NCBI RefSeq assembly: GCF_900107285.1
Contig: NZ_FNPK01000003.1
Span: 186,001 to 250,000 of the forward strand
DNA length: 64,000 bases
DNA from: Acinetobacter kyonggiensis
GTDB lineage: Bacteria > Pseudomonadota > Gammaproteobacteria > Pseudomonadales > Moraxellaceae
Reading direction: 5' to 3'
In this document: one piece after another, positions 47,985 through 56,620 of the stretch
How the letters are laid out: each line of letters begins with the position of its first letter
How positions within the stretch are numbered: position 1 is the stretch's first letter
The notes under the pieces: model-generated
Seen by the model: only the letters and a program-made list of their open reading frames with translations
Databases searched by the model: none
What the model was told of the DNA's origin: nothing
Made by a program: the position numbers and the translations under genes

Positions 47985-49055
47985 ATGGTGAGTTTTGGTT
48001 CACAAATCGACTTTTCAGTCCCACATATTAAAATTCGGCAGTTGAATAAGTTTTACCATGTGCAAAATACGCAAGTGCATGCCTTAAAAGATATCCATCT
48101 AGATATTCCTCAAGGCAAAATACTGGGCATTATTGGTAAAAGTGGTGCAGGTAAATCATCTTTGCTGCGCACCTTAAATGGATTAGAACAGGCCAATGAA
48201 GGCAGTATCCATATTCATCAACAAGAAATTTCCTCATTAAACCATCATGACCTGATTCAGCTGCGCCAGAAAATGGGCATGATTTTTCAGCATTTTAATT
48301 TAATGTCAGCGAAAACCGTTTGGGAAAATGTCGCGCTACCGTTAAAAGTTTCCAACTTTAACAAGGCGGACATTGCACAACGGGTCAATGAAGTTCTTGA
48401 ATTGGTTGGACTCAGTGATAAAGCCGAACATTACCCTTCACAGCTTTCAGGTGGACAAAAGCAACGGGTCGGTATTGCCCGTGCGTTGGTCAGTCATCCT
48501 GAAATTTTACTCTGCGATGAAGCCACTTCGGCACTCGACCCTGAAAGTACCTCGGTGGTACTTTCCCTACTCAAGGAAATTAATCAAAAACTGGGAATCA
48601 CCATTGTACTGATTACCCATGAAATGCAGGTGATTCGTGAAATTTGTGATCAAGTGGTGGTGATTGATCAGGGTGAAATTGTGGAATCAGGACAAGTTTG
48701 GTCGGTATTTTCCAATCCTAAACAAGCCATTACCCAAGAGTTGCTTAACCTTGAACAATTGGATCTACCATTTACGCTTTACCCAGCATTAGATGACTTG
48801 GTCACACACAGTATTTTAAAACTAAAATATGCCAGTGAGGCCAAACATTCTCCTGACCTTTCCCATCTTTTAAATCAATTTGGCCATGCCGTGCATTTGT
48901 ATCAAAGCCATATCGATAGCATTCAAAATCATTTGGTCGGCACTTTAATTGTGGGCGTGGCGGATTTAAATATTGATCTGCAACAACTACAACAACAATT
49001 CAAAAATCAAATTGCACAGGTAGAGGTATTGGGCTATGCACGACCAACTTATTGA
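47985..49055 (+). CDS. MetN-like ABC transporter ATPase
   Basis: 356 residues. Walker A is GKSGAGKSSL, the signature is LSGGQKQRVGIARAL, Walker B is ILLCDEATSALDP, and the H-loop is LITHEMQVI. A C-terminal region of about 100 residues (LDLPFTLYPALDD onward, ending VEVLGYARPTY) corresponds to the regulatory NIL domain of MetN, which in E. coli senses methionine. The stop overlaps the permease gene by 20 bases, so they are translated together. Confidence 0.92.
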   Translation: MVSFGSQIDFSVPHIKIRQLNKFYHVQNTQVHALKDIHLDIPQGKILGIIGKSGAGKSSLLRTLNGLEQANEGSIHIHQQEISSLNHHDLIQLRQKMGMIFQHFNLMSAKTVWENVALPLKVSNFNKADIAQRVNEVLELVGLSDKAEHYPSQLSGGQKQRVGIARALVSHPEILLCDEATSALDPESTSVVLSLLKEINQKLGITIVLITHEMQVIREICDQVVVIDQGEIVESGQVWSVFSNPKQAITQELLNLEQLDLPFTLYPALDDLVTHSILKLKYASEAKHSPDLSHLLNQFGHAVHLYQSHIDSIQNHLVGTLIVGVADLNIDLQQLQQQFKNQIAQVEVLGYARPTY

Positions 49056-49695
49056 TCTTTTGCTTACTGGCACCATCGATACCTTATTAATGGTTGGCGT
49101 TTCCGCATTTTTTGCCTTGCTGATTGGTCTACCGATGGCCGTAATTTTGGTCAACACCTCGGAACATGGCATCTATCCATCGAAAAGTATTAACCAGTCT
49201 TTGGGTTGGCTAGTCAACATGACCCGCTCTGTGCCCTTCCTGATTTTAATGGTGGCACTGATTCCATTGACTCGACTGATTGTCGGCACCAGTTATGGCG
49301 TATGGGCAGCGGTTGTTCCGCTCACCATTGCAGCGACCCCTTTCTTTGCCCGTATTGCCGAAGTCAGTTTACGTGAAGTCGATCAAGGGTTGATTGAAGC
49401 CGCTCAAGCCATGGGGTGTAACCGTAAACAAATTGTTTGGCATGTCCTTCTGCCAGAAGCCCTACCCGGAATTGTGGCAGGCTTTACCGTGACCTTGGTC
49501 ACCATGATTAATTCCTCAGCTATTGCAGGTGCCATTGGTGCTGGCGGTTTGGGTGATATCGCCTACCGTTATGGTTATCAGCGTTTTGATATGCAAATCA
49601 TGCTTGCCGTGATTGTGGTGCTTATTATTTTAGTGATGTTGGTACAATTGGCTGGAGACACGCTTGCCAATCAGCTAGACAAACGAAAAGTTTAA
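49036..49695 (+). CDS. MetI-like ABC transporter permease
   Basis: 219 residues with five membrane segments. The binding-protein-dependent transport motif is EAAQAMGCNRKQIVWHVLLPEALPGIVAGFTVTLVTMINSSAIAGAIGAGGLGDIAYRYGYQRFD (region about residues 117-181), with the EAA loop contacting MetN. It starts inside the 3' end of metN in another frame. It is the last gene of the sulfur operon; a long hairpin follows. Confidence 0.93.
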   Translation: MHDQLIDLLLTGTIDTLLMVGVSAFFALLIGLPMAVILVNTSEHGIYPSKSINQSLGWLVNMTRSVPFLILMVALIPLTRLIVGTSYGVWAAVVPLTIAATPFFARIAEVSLREVDQGLIEAAQAMGCNRKQIVWHVLLPEALPGIVAGFTVTLVTMINSSAIAGAIGAGGLGDIAYRYGYQRFDMQIMLAVIVVLIILVMLVQLAGDTLANQLDKRKV

Positions 49696-49725
49696 AGCCC
49701 GTTGCCTTGCAGTTGTTTTCAATAA

Positions 49726-49765
49726 ACATGAAAGCCATGACCTGACTTTGTCATGGCTTTCATGT
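49726..49765 (+). terminator. Hairpin ending the sulfur operon
   Basis: A 16-pair stem (ACATGAAAGCCATGAC with GTCATGGCTTTCATGT) around the 8-base loop CTGACTTT; only a weak T tract follows, so termination is less certain than the hairpin. Confidence 0.75.
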
Positions 49766-49808
49766 AAAATCAGCCACAATTTTTAAATCATACGTTGTGA
49801 GTCATTTC

Positions 49809-50900
49809 ATGGGTTTTAATTGCGGTATTGTCGGCTTGCCGAACGTGGGTAAATCTACACTTTTCAATGCATTGACTAAAGCTGCCATTGCTGCAGAAAA
49901 CTTTCCGTTCTGTACCATCGAACCGAATACAGGGATTGTGCCTGTACCAGATCCACGTTTAGACAAATTGACTGCGATTGTAAAACCACAACGTGTTATT
50001 CCAACATCAATGGAGTTTGTGGATATTGCAGGTTTGGTTGCGGGCGCGTCTAAAGGTGAAGGCTTGGGTAACCAATTCCTTGCCAATATCCGTGAAACAG
50101 ATGCCATTGCTCACGTTGTTCGTTGTTTTGAAGATGAAAACGTAATTCACGTTAATGGTAAAATTGACCCGCTAGATGACATTGCAACCATCAATACTGA
50201 ACTTGCACTTGCTGACCTTGAAGCGGTTGCCAAAGCCATTACACGTTTGTCTAAATCTGCAAAAAGTGGTGACAAAGAAGCCATTGCAGTCAAAGCCATC
50301 TTAGAAAAAATTCAGCCTTTACTTGACGAAGGTAAACCAGCACGTGCAGCTGACCTTGATGATGACGAACGTAAATTGGTTCGTGGTTTTGGTTTAATGA
50401 CTTTAAAACCAACCATGTACATTGCTAACGTCGCTGAAGATGGTTTTGAAAACAACCCACATTTAGATGCCGTTAAAAAATTAGCAGCTGAAGAAAATGC
50501 CATTGTGGTTCCCCTGTGCAACCAGATTGAAGCTGAAATTTCTTTACTTGAAGATGAAGACCGCGCTGAGTTTTTAGAGGCGATGGGCATGGAAGAACCA
50601 GGCTTGAATGTAGTAATTCGTGCAGGTTATTCATTGCTTGGCTTACAAACCTACTTCACTGCTGGCGTACAAGAAGTTCGTGCTTGGACAGTTAAAATCG
50701 GTGCAACGGCACCTCAAGCGGCAGGTGTGATTCACACTGACTTTGAAAAAGGCTTTATTCGTGCTGAATGTATCGCTTATGATGATTTCATTCAATACAA
50801 CGGCGAAGCTGGCGCGAAAGAAGCTGGCAAATGGCGTTTAGAAGGTAAAACTTACGTGGTTCAAGACGGTGACGTTTTACACTTCCGTTTTAACGTATAA
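49809..50900 (+). CDS. ychF: YchF, Obg-family ATPase/GTPase
   Basis: 363 residues from the ATG at 49809, exactly the E. coli length; a GTG four codons earlier is rejected. It begins [22 protein letters not shown] (P-loop), then [17 protein letters not shown] (switch II) and a C-terminal TGS domain ([42 protein letters not shown]). It binds ATP in preference to GTP and the ribosome. It stands alone before a terminator. Confidence 0.97.
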   Translation: MGFNCGIVGLPNVGKSTLFNALTKAAIAAENFPFCTIEPNTGIVPVPDPRLDKLTAIVKPQRVIPTSMEFVDIAGLVAGASKGEGLGNQFLANIRETDAIAHVVRCFEDENVIHVNGKIDPLDDIATINTELALADLEAVAKAITRLSKSAKSGDKEAIAVKAILEKIQPLLDEGKPARAADLDDDERKLVRGFGLMTLKPTMYIANVAEDGFENNPHLDAVKKLAAEENAIVVPLCNQIEAEISLLEDEDRAEFLEAMGMEEPGLNVVIRAGYSLLGLQTYFTAGVQEVRAWTVKIGATAPQAAGVIHTDFEKGFIRAECIAYDDFIQYNGEAGAKEAGKWRLEGKTYVVQDGDVLHFRFNV

Positions 50901-50916
50901 GTAGTATCCAATATAG

Positions 50917-50946
50917 AAAAGCCCTGATTTAAATCAGGGCTTTTTT
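50917..50946 (+). terminator. Terminator after ychF
   Basis: AAAAGCCCTGATTT/AAATCAGGGCTTTTTT, a perfect stem with no real loop besides its centre, 17 bases past the stop. Confidence 0.92.
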
Positions 50947-51092
50947 GTTAGCTTAAACTAAGCTTAAAAATAGCATTAAATGACAAATGAATACGCTAAC
51001 TACTTGAATCTCACACAATATTATTACTTTTATTGTTCTGTATTATCGATAAATTAATCACAGGCACTAATGCCTGTATAGAATAATCGAAA

Positions 51093-51482
51093 ATGAAAAA
51101 GATCAGCACATTTATTGCAGCAGGCTTGTTCACAATGCTTAGCGCAACTGCATTTGCGTGTCCACAAGGGACAACATTAGCAGGTGGTTCAGGCCCAAAT
51201 CATAAAGGTGGTAAATGTGTCCCAGCCACGGCAATGGCTAAACAAGATAAGATGAAACACGATCAAACGGCAAAACAAGACAAAATGATGAAACACGATC
51301 AAATGGGGAAACAAGACCAGATGATGAAAAAAGATCAAATGGGGAAACATGATCAGATGATGAAACATGATCCAATGAAAACCAATAATATGGCTGATAA
51401 ATCTCATAAAGCAGCTCCAGTTGCAAGCGCAGATGCACACAAAGCTAAAACTGAGACCCATAAAGCAGTGAAGACCCAGTAA
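51093..51482 (+). CDS. Secreted pentapeptide MXKDX-repeat protein
   Basis: 129 residues. A signal peptide (MKKISTFIAAGLFTMLSATA) with cleavage near AFA-C, then CPQGTTLAGGSGPNHKGGKCVPA with two Cys, then about ten M-x-K/H-D-x repeats (MKHDQTAKQDKMMKHDQMGK and related). The repeats match the MXKDX protein family. Rich in Met, His, Lys and Asp, the tract could bind metal in the periplasm, but that is only inference. The C-terminal tail is Ala-Lys-His rich. Its original terminator appears to be split by a repeat element. Confidence 0.8.
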   Translation: MKKISTFIAAGLFTMLSATAFACPQGTTLAGGSGPNHKGGKCVPATAMAKQDKMKHDQTAKQDKMMKHDQMGKQDQMMKKDQMGKHDQMMKHDPMKTNNMADKSHKAAPVASADAHKAKTETHKAVKTQ

Positions 51483-51917
51483 ATAATCAGACATACAAAA
51501 AGCCAGTGCAATGCACTTAATGCCAGTCAGTTAATAAATTGACTGGTTTTCTTATTTTAAATTCATGATGTTATTCGATACGTGGAAATGTCATCCGCAA
51601 CTGTTCGAGGCATGAGGTGTATACACCGCAAGATTGGAAAAGTAAGGTTTCTGCGATTAATTGATCAATAAAAGGTATTTGGCGAGTTTTGCGGTGAGGC
51701 GCACTGCGCCGCAAGATGCCTTTCTTGCGAACTCAAAATATATTTTGAGGCTTCTCATTTGGGCTTATCCAAAGTAATAGATGAGCTCCAAGTATTTGAT
51801 TTAAAAATATAAGACTCCGTTGTAAAGAACTAAAAATCTAAGGAGTTTATTACAAAACTCCTTAGCTGATCAGCATTAGTGCAATGCACTGGCTTTTTTA
51901 TATTTTGAAGCAATCAT
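51483..51917. other. Intergenic region filled by a mobile-like repeat
   Basis: Between the convergent MXKDX and Mpo1-like genes the whole gap is the repeat element (51519-51877) and its direct repeats, with the halves of a terminator at its edges. Nothing else is present. Confidence 0.7.
51519..51877 (+). mobile_element. MITE-like repeat copy 1 (359 bp) inside a terminator
   Basis: Flanked by the 13-base direct repeat AGTGCAATGCACT (51506-51518 and 51878-51890). Joining the flanks gives AAAAAGCC, one copy of the 13-mer, and GGCTTTTTTA, a complete palindromic terminator. Ends are inverted imperfectly (TAATGCCAGTCAG and the complement AATGCTGATCAG). It shares four blocks with copies 2 and 3, including GTTATTCGATAC, GAGTTTTGCGG, GAGCTCCAAGTAT and the 3' hairpin CTAAGGAGTTT/AAACTCCTTAG. 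It has about 57 extra bases in the middle. No coding frame. Confidence 0.75.
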
Positions 51918-52451
51918 CTAACTGATATGTATAGACTTCGCATCCATTTCAGCACGTAATACATGGGCCTGATCCAACATACGTTGCTCTAGCTCCTTAC
52001 GAAAACCGAGCATAAACACCATTTCCGCCAAGACAAATAATGGGCCAACTGCAAGCCCAACAATGTCGTCCATAAAGGCTGGTTTTTTCTTTTCATAAAA
52101 ATGACCAATAAACTGAAATACCCACCCCACCACAAAAATTCCAATACTTAAGCTTAACCAAGCAGCAAATTCTAGATGAGCAATTTTTAAAGCCAAAGGA
52201 TATGCAGCAAGCAAAACAATCAACATAATGAATGCAAAAATACGATCCAAACTAAAATAATAAACACTCGTCACCACAATAAGTCCCAAAGCCAGCGTCA
52301 GCTCCATACCTGACAGCACAAACCCTGCTCTTGCGGTTAAACAAAGAATTGAAAAAACAATCAAAGGAATACCGACAAAATGAGTCAAAATATTTTTATG
52401 GTCTAAGTGATATGCTGCATATTGGCTCAGCAACTGTTCTAATTTGGTCAT
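51918..52451 (-). CDS. Mpo1-like (DUF962) membrane protein
   Basis: 177 residues with about four membrane segments. The family pattern is YAAYHLDHKNILTHFVGIPLIVFS (first His-rich region) and GWVFQFIGHFYEKKKPAFMDDI (second). In yeast Mpo1 is an iron-dependent dioxygenase of 2-hydroxy fatty acids, and the His residues seen here correspond to its metal-site pattern; bacterial function is unproven. It is divergent from the Crp-type gene with a dyad between them. Confidence 0.85.
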   Translation of the reverse strand: MTKLEQLLSQYAAYHLDHKNILTHFVGIPLIVFSILCLTARAGFVLSGMELTLALGLIVVTSVYYFSLDRIFAFIMLIVLLAAYPLALKIAHLEFAAWLSLSIGIFVVGWVFQFIGHFYEKKKPAFMDDIVGLAVGPLFVLAEMVFMLGFRKELEQRMLDQAHVLRAEMDAKSIHIS

Positions 52452-52504
52452 GTGATTCTTCCTTGTTACACTATGCTTCTACTATATAAAAATATGAAAG
52501 ACCA

Positions 52505-52526
52505 AGTTGTCGGCTAAATGACAACT
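52505..52526 (+). promoter_or_regulatory. Dyad AGTTGTC-N8-GACAACT before the Crp-type regulator
   Basis: A perfect 7+7 inverted repeat of 22 bases in all, 20 bases before the regulator start and 54 bases before the divergent Mpo1-like start. The size fits a Crp/Fnr dimer site, so autoregulation is plausible; it could also form an RNA hairpin. Confidence 0.45.
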
Positions 52527-52546
52527 CACAGCAAAAAGGAATTTAT

Positions 52547-53245
52547 GTGCTTGAACCAACGTATATCCATCATTTAGAAAATAATATGTGGTTCTCCCAA
52601 CTACCACCTATATTCAAAGCATTTATTTTGAGCCATGCGGTTCAACAAAAATTTGACAAAGAACAAGCCATTTTCCATTCGGGTGATGCTTTTAATGGTC
52701 TTTATGCCGTTTTAAATGGCTCTGTTCGCTTAGGCTATATTGACATTGAAGGTAAAGAATCGGTGGCTGCAATTGTGGAACCAATTATGTGGTTTGGTGA
52801 AATCTCTTTGGTCGATGCCCAACCTCGCTCGCACGATGCCATCGCCATTCAAAAAAGTTTAATTTTGCATATTCCAAGTAGTGCCATTCAAAAATTACTC
52901 AAAGAACAACCCATTTTTTGGTATCATATTGCGCAATTAACCAGTCAAAAATTGCGTTTTGCTTTCTTAGAACTGATTTCAATTCAAACGCAAACCTTAA
53001 AGCAGCGTTTAGCCCAACGCCTGATGTTTATTTTAAATGGTTATGGCAACCATCTGATGATTGAAAAAAACACCATTCATTTATCTCAGGAACAATTGGC
53101 GCAAATGCTGACCTGCTCTAGACAAACGGTGAATCAGGAATTACAAGCGCTGGAAAAGCAAAATATTTTGCGTCTCTCTTTTCGGAAAATTGAAATTTTA
53201 GACCTTGCAGAATTACATCGTATTGCGCATGTCGTTGCTGAATAA
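52547..53245 (+). CDS. Crp/Fnr-family transcriptional regulator
   Basis: 232 residues with a GTG start preceded by AAAAAGGA. The cyclic-nucleotide-binding-like domain has FHSGDAFNGLYAVLNGSVRLGYID and MWFGEISLVDAQPRSHDAIA; the C-terminal HTH is LSQEQLAQMLTCSRQTVNQELQALEKQNIL. No Fnr-type Cys cluster is present, and the cAMP-contact residues of Crp are not evident, so the ligand is unknown. It is followed by repeat copy 2. Confidence 0.92.
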   Translation: MLEPTYIHHLENNMWFSQLPPIFKAFILSHAVQQKFDKEQAIFHSGDAFNGLYAVLNGSVRLGYIDIEGKESVAAIVEPIMWFGEISLVDAQPRSHDAIAIQKSLILHIPSSAIQKLLKEQPIFWYHIAQLTSQKLRFAFLELISIQTQTLKQRLAQRLMFILNGYGNHLMIEKNTIHLSQEQLAQMLTCSRQTVNQELQALEKQNILRLSFRKIEILDLAELHRIAHVVAE

Positions 53246-53259
53246 AATACACATTAAAG

Positions 53260-53561
53260 GTAATGCAAATCAGTTAATCAATTGACTGGATTCTTTATTT
53301 TAAATTCATAATGTTATTCGATACACGGAAACGTCTTCCGCAACTGTTCGAGGCAAGACTACTTTGAAAAGTACAGTTTCTGCGACGAATTGATCAATAA
53401 AAGATATTTGACGAGTTTTGCGGAGACAATGCCTTTGGTTACTTTGGGCTTATCCAAAGTAACATATGAGCTCCAAGTATTTGATTTAAAAATATAAGAC
53501 TCCGTCGTGAATAATTCAAAAGCTAAGGAATTTATTACAAAACTCCTTAGCTAACTGGCAT
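53260..53561 (+). mobile_element. MITE-like repeat copy 2 (302 bp)
   Basis: Flanked by the 12-base direct repeat TACACATTAAAG (53248-53259 and 53562-53573). Inverted ends GTAATGCAAATCAG and the complement ATGCCAGTTAG. Contains the shared blocks and the hairpins GTTACTTTGG/CCAAAGTAAC and CTAAGGAATTT/AAACTCCTTAG. Same orientation as copy 1. The target core CACATTAAAGTG is nearly palindromic. No coding frame. Confidence 0.72.
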
Positions 53562-53591
53562 TACACATTAAAGTGCCTTTTAAGCAAACAT

Positions 53592-53620
53592 AAAAAAGCC
53601 ACCTTAATTGTTAAGATGGC
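53592..53620 (-). terminator. Terminator of the siderophore receptor gene
   Basis: GCCATCTTAA-CAA-TTAAGGTGGC stem (one G-T pair) with TTTTTT on the minus strand. Confidence 0.85.
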
Positions 53621-53654
53621 CAGATGCGAGTTAAACTTGCTTTAACATAGCAGC

Positions 53655-55876
53655 TTAAAATTCATAATTCACACGCAGTAAAGCACTGCGCGGTGTACCC
53701 GGCATTGAACTTGAACGCCAGTATTCTTTATCAGTTAAATTGGTTAAGGCTAAAGTAACATTCCAAGGGTTTGCACTATAACCAATGGCCGCATCTGCTC
53801 GGTTAAAACCTTTTAGTTTTTGAGTGTTTTCCACATCGTTCCATGAATCACCAACTTTGGTCACGCCAATTTCAGCATACCATTGCTCTGTAGGTAAATA
53901 ACGGACAAAAAGATTTCCTGTTTGCTTGGCTGTTTCTTTTAAACGATTGCCCACTAGCTCAGGTTTTTCTTTATTTTGTTTAACCGTTGCATCCAAGAAA
54001 CTATAGCCACCACGGACATAAACACTGTCCAATACGCGACCAATAAAGCTAAACTCTGCACCACGTGACTGATGCTCACCACCGACAGCCCAGACATCAG
54101 GCTCTTTATCCTTATTTGGAATATAACGAATATTATGTTTACGAATATCATAAACCGAAAATTGCGTCGTTAAGCGCTCATCCATCCAATCACTTTTAAG
54201 CCCAATTTCATATTGGTCACTGTATTGCGGTTCAGCGTCGAAGGTATTTAAATTTTGTGAAGCGCTGATCACGCTAATCCCCATTTGACCACCAAAGGGT
54301 GCAAAACTTTTACTATAAGATGCATAGATACTTTGTGATTCAACAGGCTGCCAAACCACACCCACATTTGGACTGACCGATTGATCACTGACAGTACGCT
54401 TGTAATCCTGATCAGTTTCAGACTTCAACTTATTGCTGGTTGAGTTTTTATAATAATCATAACGCAGCCCCAGCATCAACTTCACTTCTGGAATAATGGT
54501 GATTAAATCCTGTGCAAACACCCCATAACTTGTCCCTTGATTATAATTATGCTGCGTAATAAGCGGATTGTCCGCCCGATTACCAAAACGATCCCCTGTT
54601 AGCGGATTCACAAATCCATAAATTAAAGAGCCATCGCTATTTTTATTGGATAGTTTTGGTTCACGTTGCTCATAAGACACATCTACGCCAAGCAACACCT
54701 GATGTTGAAATGCGCCAGTATTAAATTTTCCTTTAACATCAAACGTTGTTGATGTGGTTTTATTGCTGGTCTGTTGCCAATAATAGTTTTGATCAATATA
54801 TCCTTTATAACAGCCCTTATTTGTTGCGGTGGCTGGCTGATTTGCCGCACACATTTTACCTACATAAAAATGGTCAAATCTTGATCGGCTTGTCTATAAC
54901 TCGCTGCCCAATGCACCGTCCAATCTGGCGCAAAGGTATAGCTCAAATCGGAACGCAAAGTCTGGGAAACATCATTGACATAATCACCGTCTTGAGCAAA
55001 GCCCATGTCACGTGATGTTCCTGATGGTAATTCAAAAAAATTGGGTCCGCGATCTGGAACACGGTGCAAACGGTCATACGTATATTGTCCTGTCCAAACC
55101 AAACCCTTTTGATTATTAAAGGTCACACTCGGTGACAGCATTAGCTCATCACTGCTAATGCCTTGACGGAAACTATCCGTTTTATAAACATCGGTAGTTA
55201 AACGCGCCGCCCACTGATCAGAAATAACCTGATTGACATCTAACGTGGTTCCCAGATGATTAAATGATCCCGTATAAATTCCAACACTGCTTTTCGAGTC
55301 AAAATTGGCATATTTACTCACCATATTAATTACGCCACCACCTGCACTTCGCCCATACAGTACAGAAGCTGGCCCTTTTAATATTTCAATCCGTTCAATA
55401 TTGGCTGTACTGCGTCGTACTTGCCCACTTTCACGCACACCATCACGGTAAATATCACTCACGTCTGCCTGAAAACCACGCAGCTTAATTCCATCACCAC
55501 GCATATCATAGGACGTATCAACACCCGGCGTGCCTTGAAGCATGACGCTTAAATCATTCGATCCATAGATTTTATATTTTTGTACATCAATCGTATCAAT
55601 GGTCTGTGGAATATCTTTTTTATCCAAACCATTACGCGTCACACTGGCTTGTTTGTAGTCGACATAGGTTTTTACTGGATCTTGTGCACTCATGGCTTCA
55701 ATAGCAATGGTCGGAAGAACTGCGGTTGTTCTACTTCCTTCTGCTGAATCAAGATGTTCACTGGCAAAGGTAGAATGAGCACACGCTATCATTAAGCTAA
55801 GTAGACTCAACTTTAGAATTCGATCTGAATGTGTGTGTTTAAAAGCTAAATGTGAATGACCAAAAAAAGACGGCAT
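53655..55876 (-). pseudogene. TonB-dependent siderophore receptor, disrupted by a frameshift
   Basis: Two frames form one receptor of about 745 residues. The first (55876-54860) has a long signal region, a plug with RNGLDKKDIPQTIDTI, IERIEILKGPASVLYGRSAGGGVINMVSK, and the first barrel strands, and ends after ADQD with LTIFM-stop. The second frame is open in FDHFYVGKMCAANQ just before that stop and runs to the C-terminal VNYEF (Phe). Restoring one T in the TTT run at 54876-54878 reunites them. A Fur box lies upstream. It could be real inactivation, or an assembly error in a T homopolymer. Siderophore class is unclear. Confidence 0.85.
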
Positions 55877-56227
55877 AAATGGGAGACATGGTAAAAATTT
55901 ACCGAATACTAATATAAATGATAATTATTTTCATTACTAATCATATACAAAATCTCCATTTTTTACCCAAGCTGTTCATTTCATTTAAAATTACCCCCTA
56001 TTGTTTGTTGTTTTTTTCAGCAACACATCCTCTAATTACACTTTGCTCTTAATTGAGGTTGTATATTTAGCATCGACAAAAAAAAAGCCCTCTCATCAAC
56101 ATTATCGCTTGCAGCGAAACAATCAACGATTGAACTTTTTTGCTGAAATACTCATACAACATGAATCAGCTTTCTACACGTTTAAAGTGCTACTAAATTA
56201 GGAACAAAAAGGAAAACTGTTGCTATG
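55877..56227. other. Receptor upstream region
   Basis: About 350 bases with the Fur box at its receptor end. A 66-codon plus-strand frame (56001-56201) has poor composition and no ribosome site, so it is not called. Nothing else is seen. Confidence 0.45.
55919..55933. promoter_or_regulatory. Fur box of the siderophore receptor
   Basis: TGATAATTATTTTCA matches the 7-1-7 Fur pattern TGATAAT-N-ATTATCA at 13 of 14 defined positions and lies about 45 bases before the receptor start, so iron-responsive repression is likely. Confidence 0.8.
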
Positions 56228-56413
56228 TTAAGATAACAACTGACACACATTCACCTCATCAAAACCATTGCGACAAGGTGCTATATCTCGTTCAATATTT
56301 AAAGATGCAGCAGGAATCAATTGTGCTTTTTCTGTCGTAGCTGTCGTTTGAACACTACTACATGCACTCAGGAAGACCATTAAACTTATTGAAAAAAACA
56401 CTTTATTAAACAT
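56228..56413 (-). CDS. Small lipoprotein
   Basis: 61 residues from the ATG at 56413, which follows GGGGG. The signal (MFNKVFFSISLMVFLSAC) has lipobox LSAC, giving a short mature lipoprotein with two further Cys in the tail (PCRNGFDEVNVCQLLS). Function unknown. An array of GTGAT/ATCAC palindromes lies upstream. Confidence 0.7.
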   Translation of the reverse strand: MFNKVFFSISLMVFLSACSSVQTTATTEKAQLIPAASLNIERDIAPCRNGFDEVNVCQLLS

Positions 56414-56481
56414 ATTATACACCCCCACTTATTTAATAATTACAAAACCAACCAGTGATTTAATATTTATTATTATACACA

Positions 56482-56532
56482 AATTATCACTTGGTGATAA
56501 TTCAATATATTTATCAGGTGATCACTTTATCG
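56482..56532. promoter_or_regulatory. Cluster of GTGAT/ATCAC palindromes upstream of the lipoprotein gene
   Basis: AATTATCAC-TTG-GTGATAATT (56482-56502) is a perfect 9+9 dyad; about 14 bases further on is ATCAGGTGATCAC, containing the 8-base palindrome GTGATCAC. Repeated ATCAC/GTGAT half-sites suggest cooperative regulator binding. Confidence 0.4.
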
Positions 56533-56585
56533 TCTTACTCATTGCTTAAAACTATAAATATAAATATCCCCTTCAAAATTTAGAT

Positions 56586-56612
56586 CAAAAAAACGAGGCC
56601 ATTGCCTCGTTT
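56586..56612 (-). terminator. Terminator of the 160-residue lipoprotein gene
   Basis: AAACGAGGC/GCCTCGTTT stem with TTTTTTT on the minus strand, nine bases after the stop. Confidence 0.88.
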
Positions 56613-56620
56613 TATTTTCA

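Larger units (their letters stand above)
53246..53654. other. Intergenic region filled by repeat copy 2 and a terminator
   Basis: Between convergent genes. It contains the repeat element 53260-53561 with its 12-base direct repeats, then the receptor terminator. No gene is visible. Confidence 0.7.

Noticed and set aside
54854..54862. Separate gene starting at the ATG of MCAANQ
   Set aside because: It begins in the middle of a receptor barrel with no ribosome site; it is the second half of a frameshifted gene.
56001..56201. 66-codon plus-strand frame
   Set aside because: No ribosome site or family resemblance; it lies in the AT-rich upstream region of the receptor.
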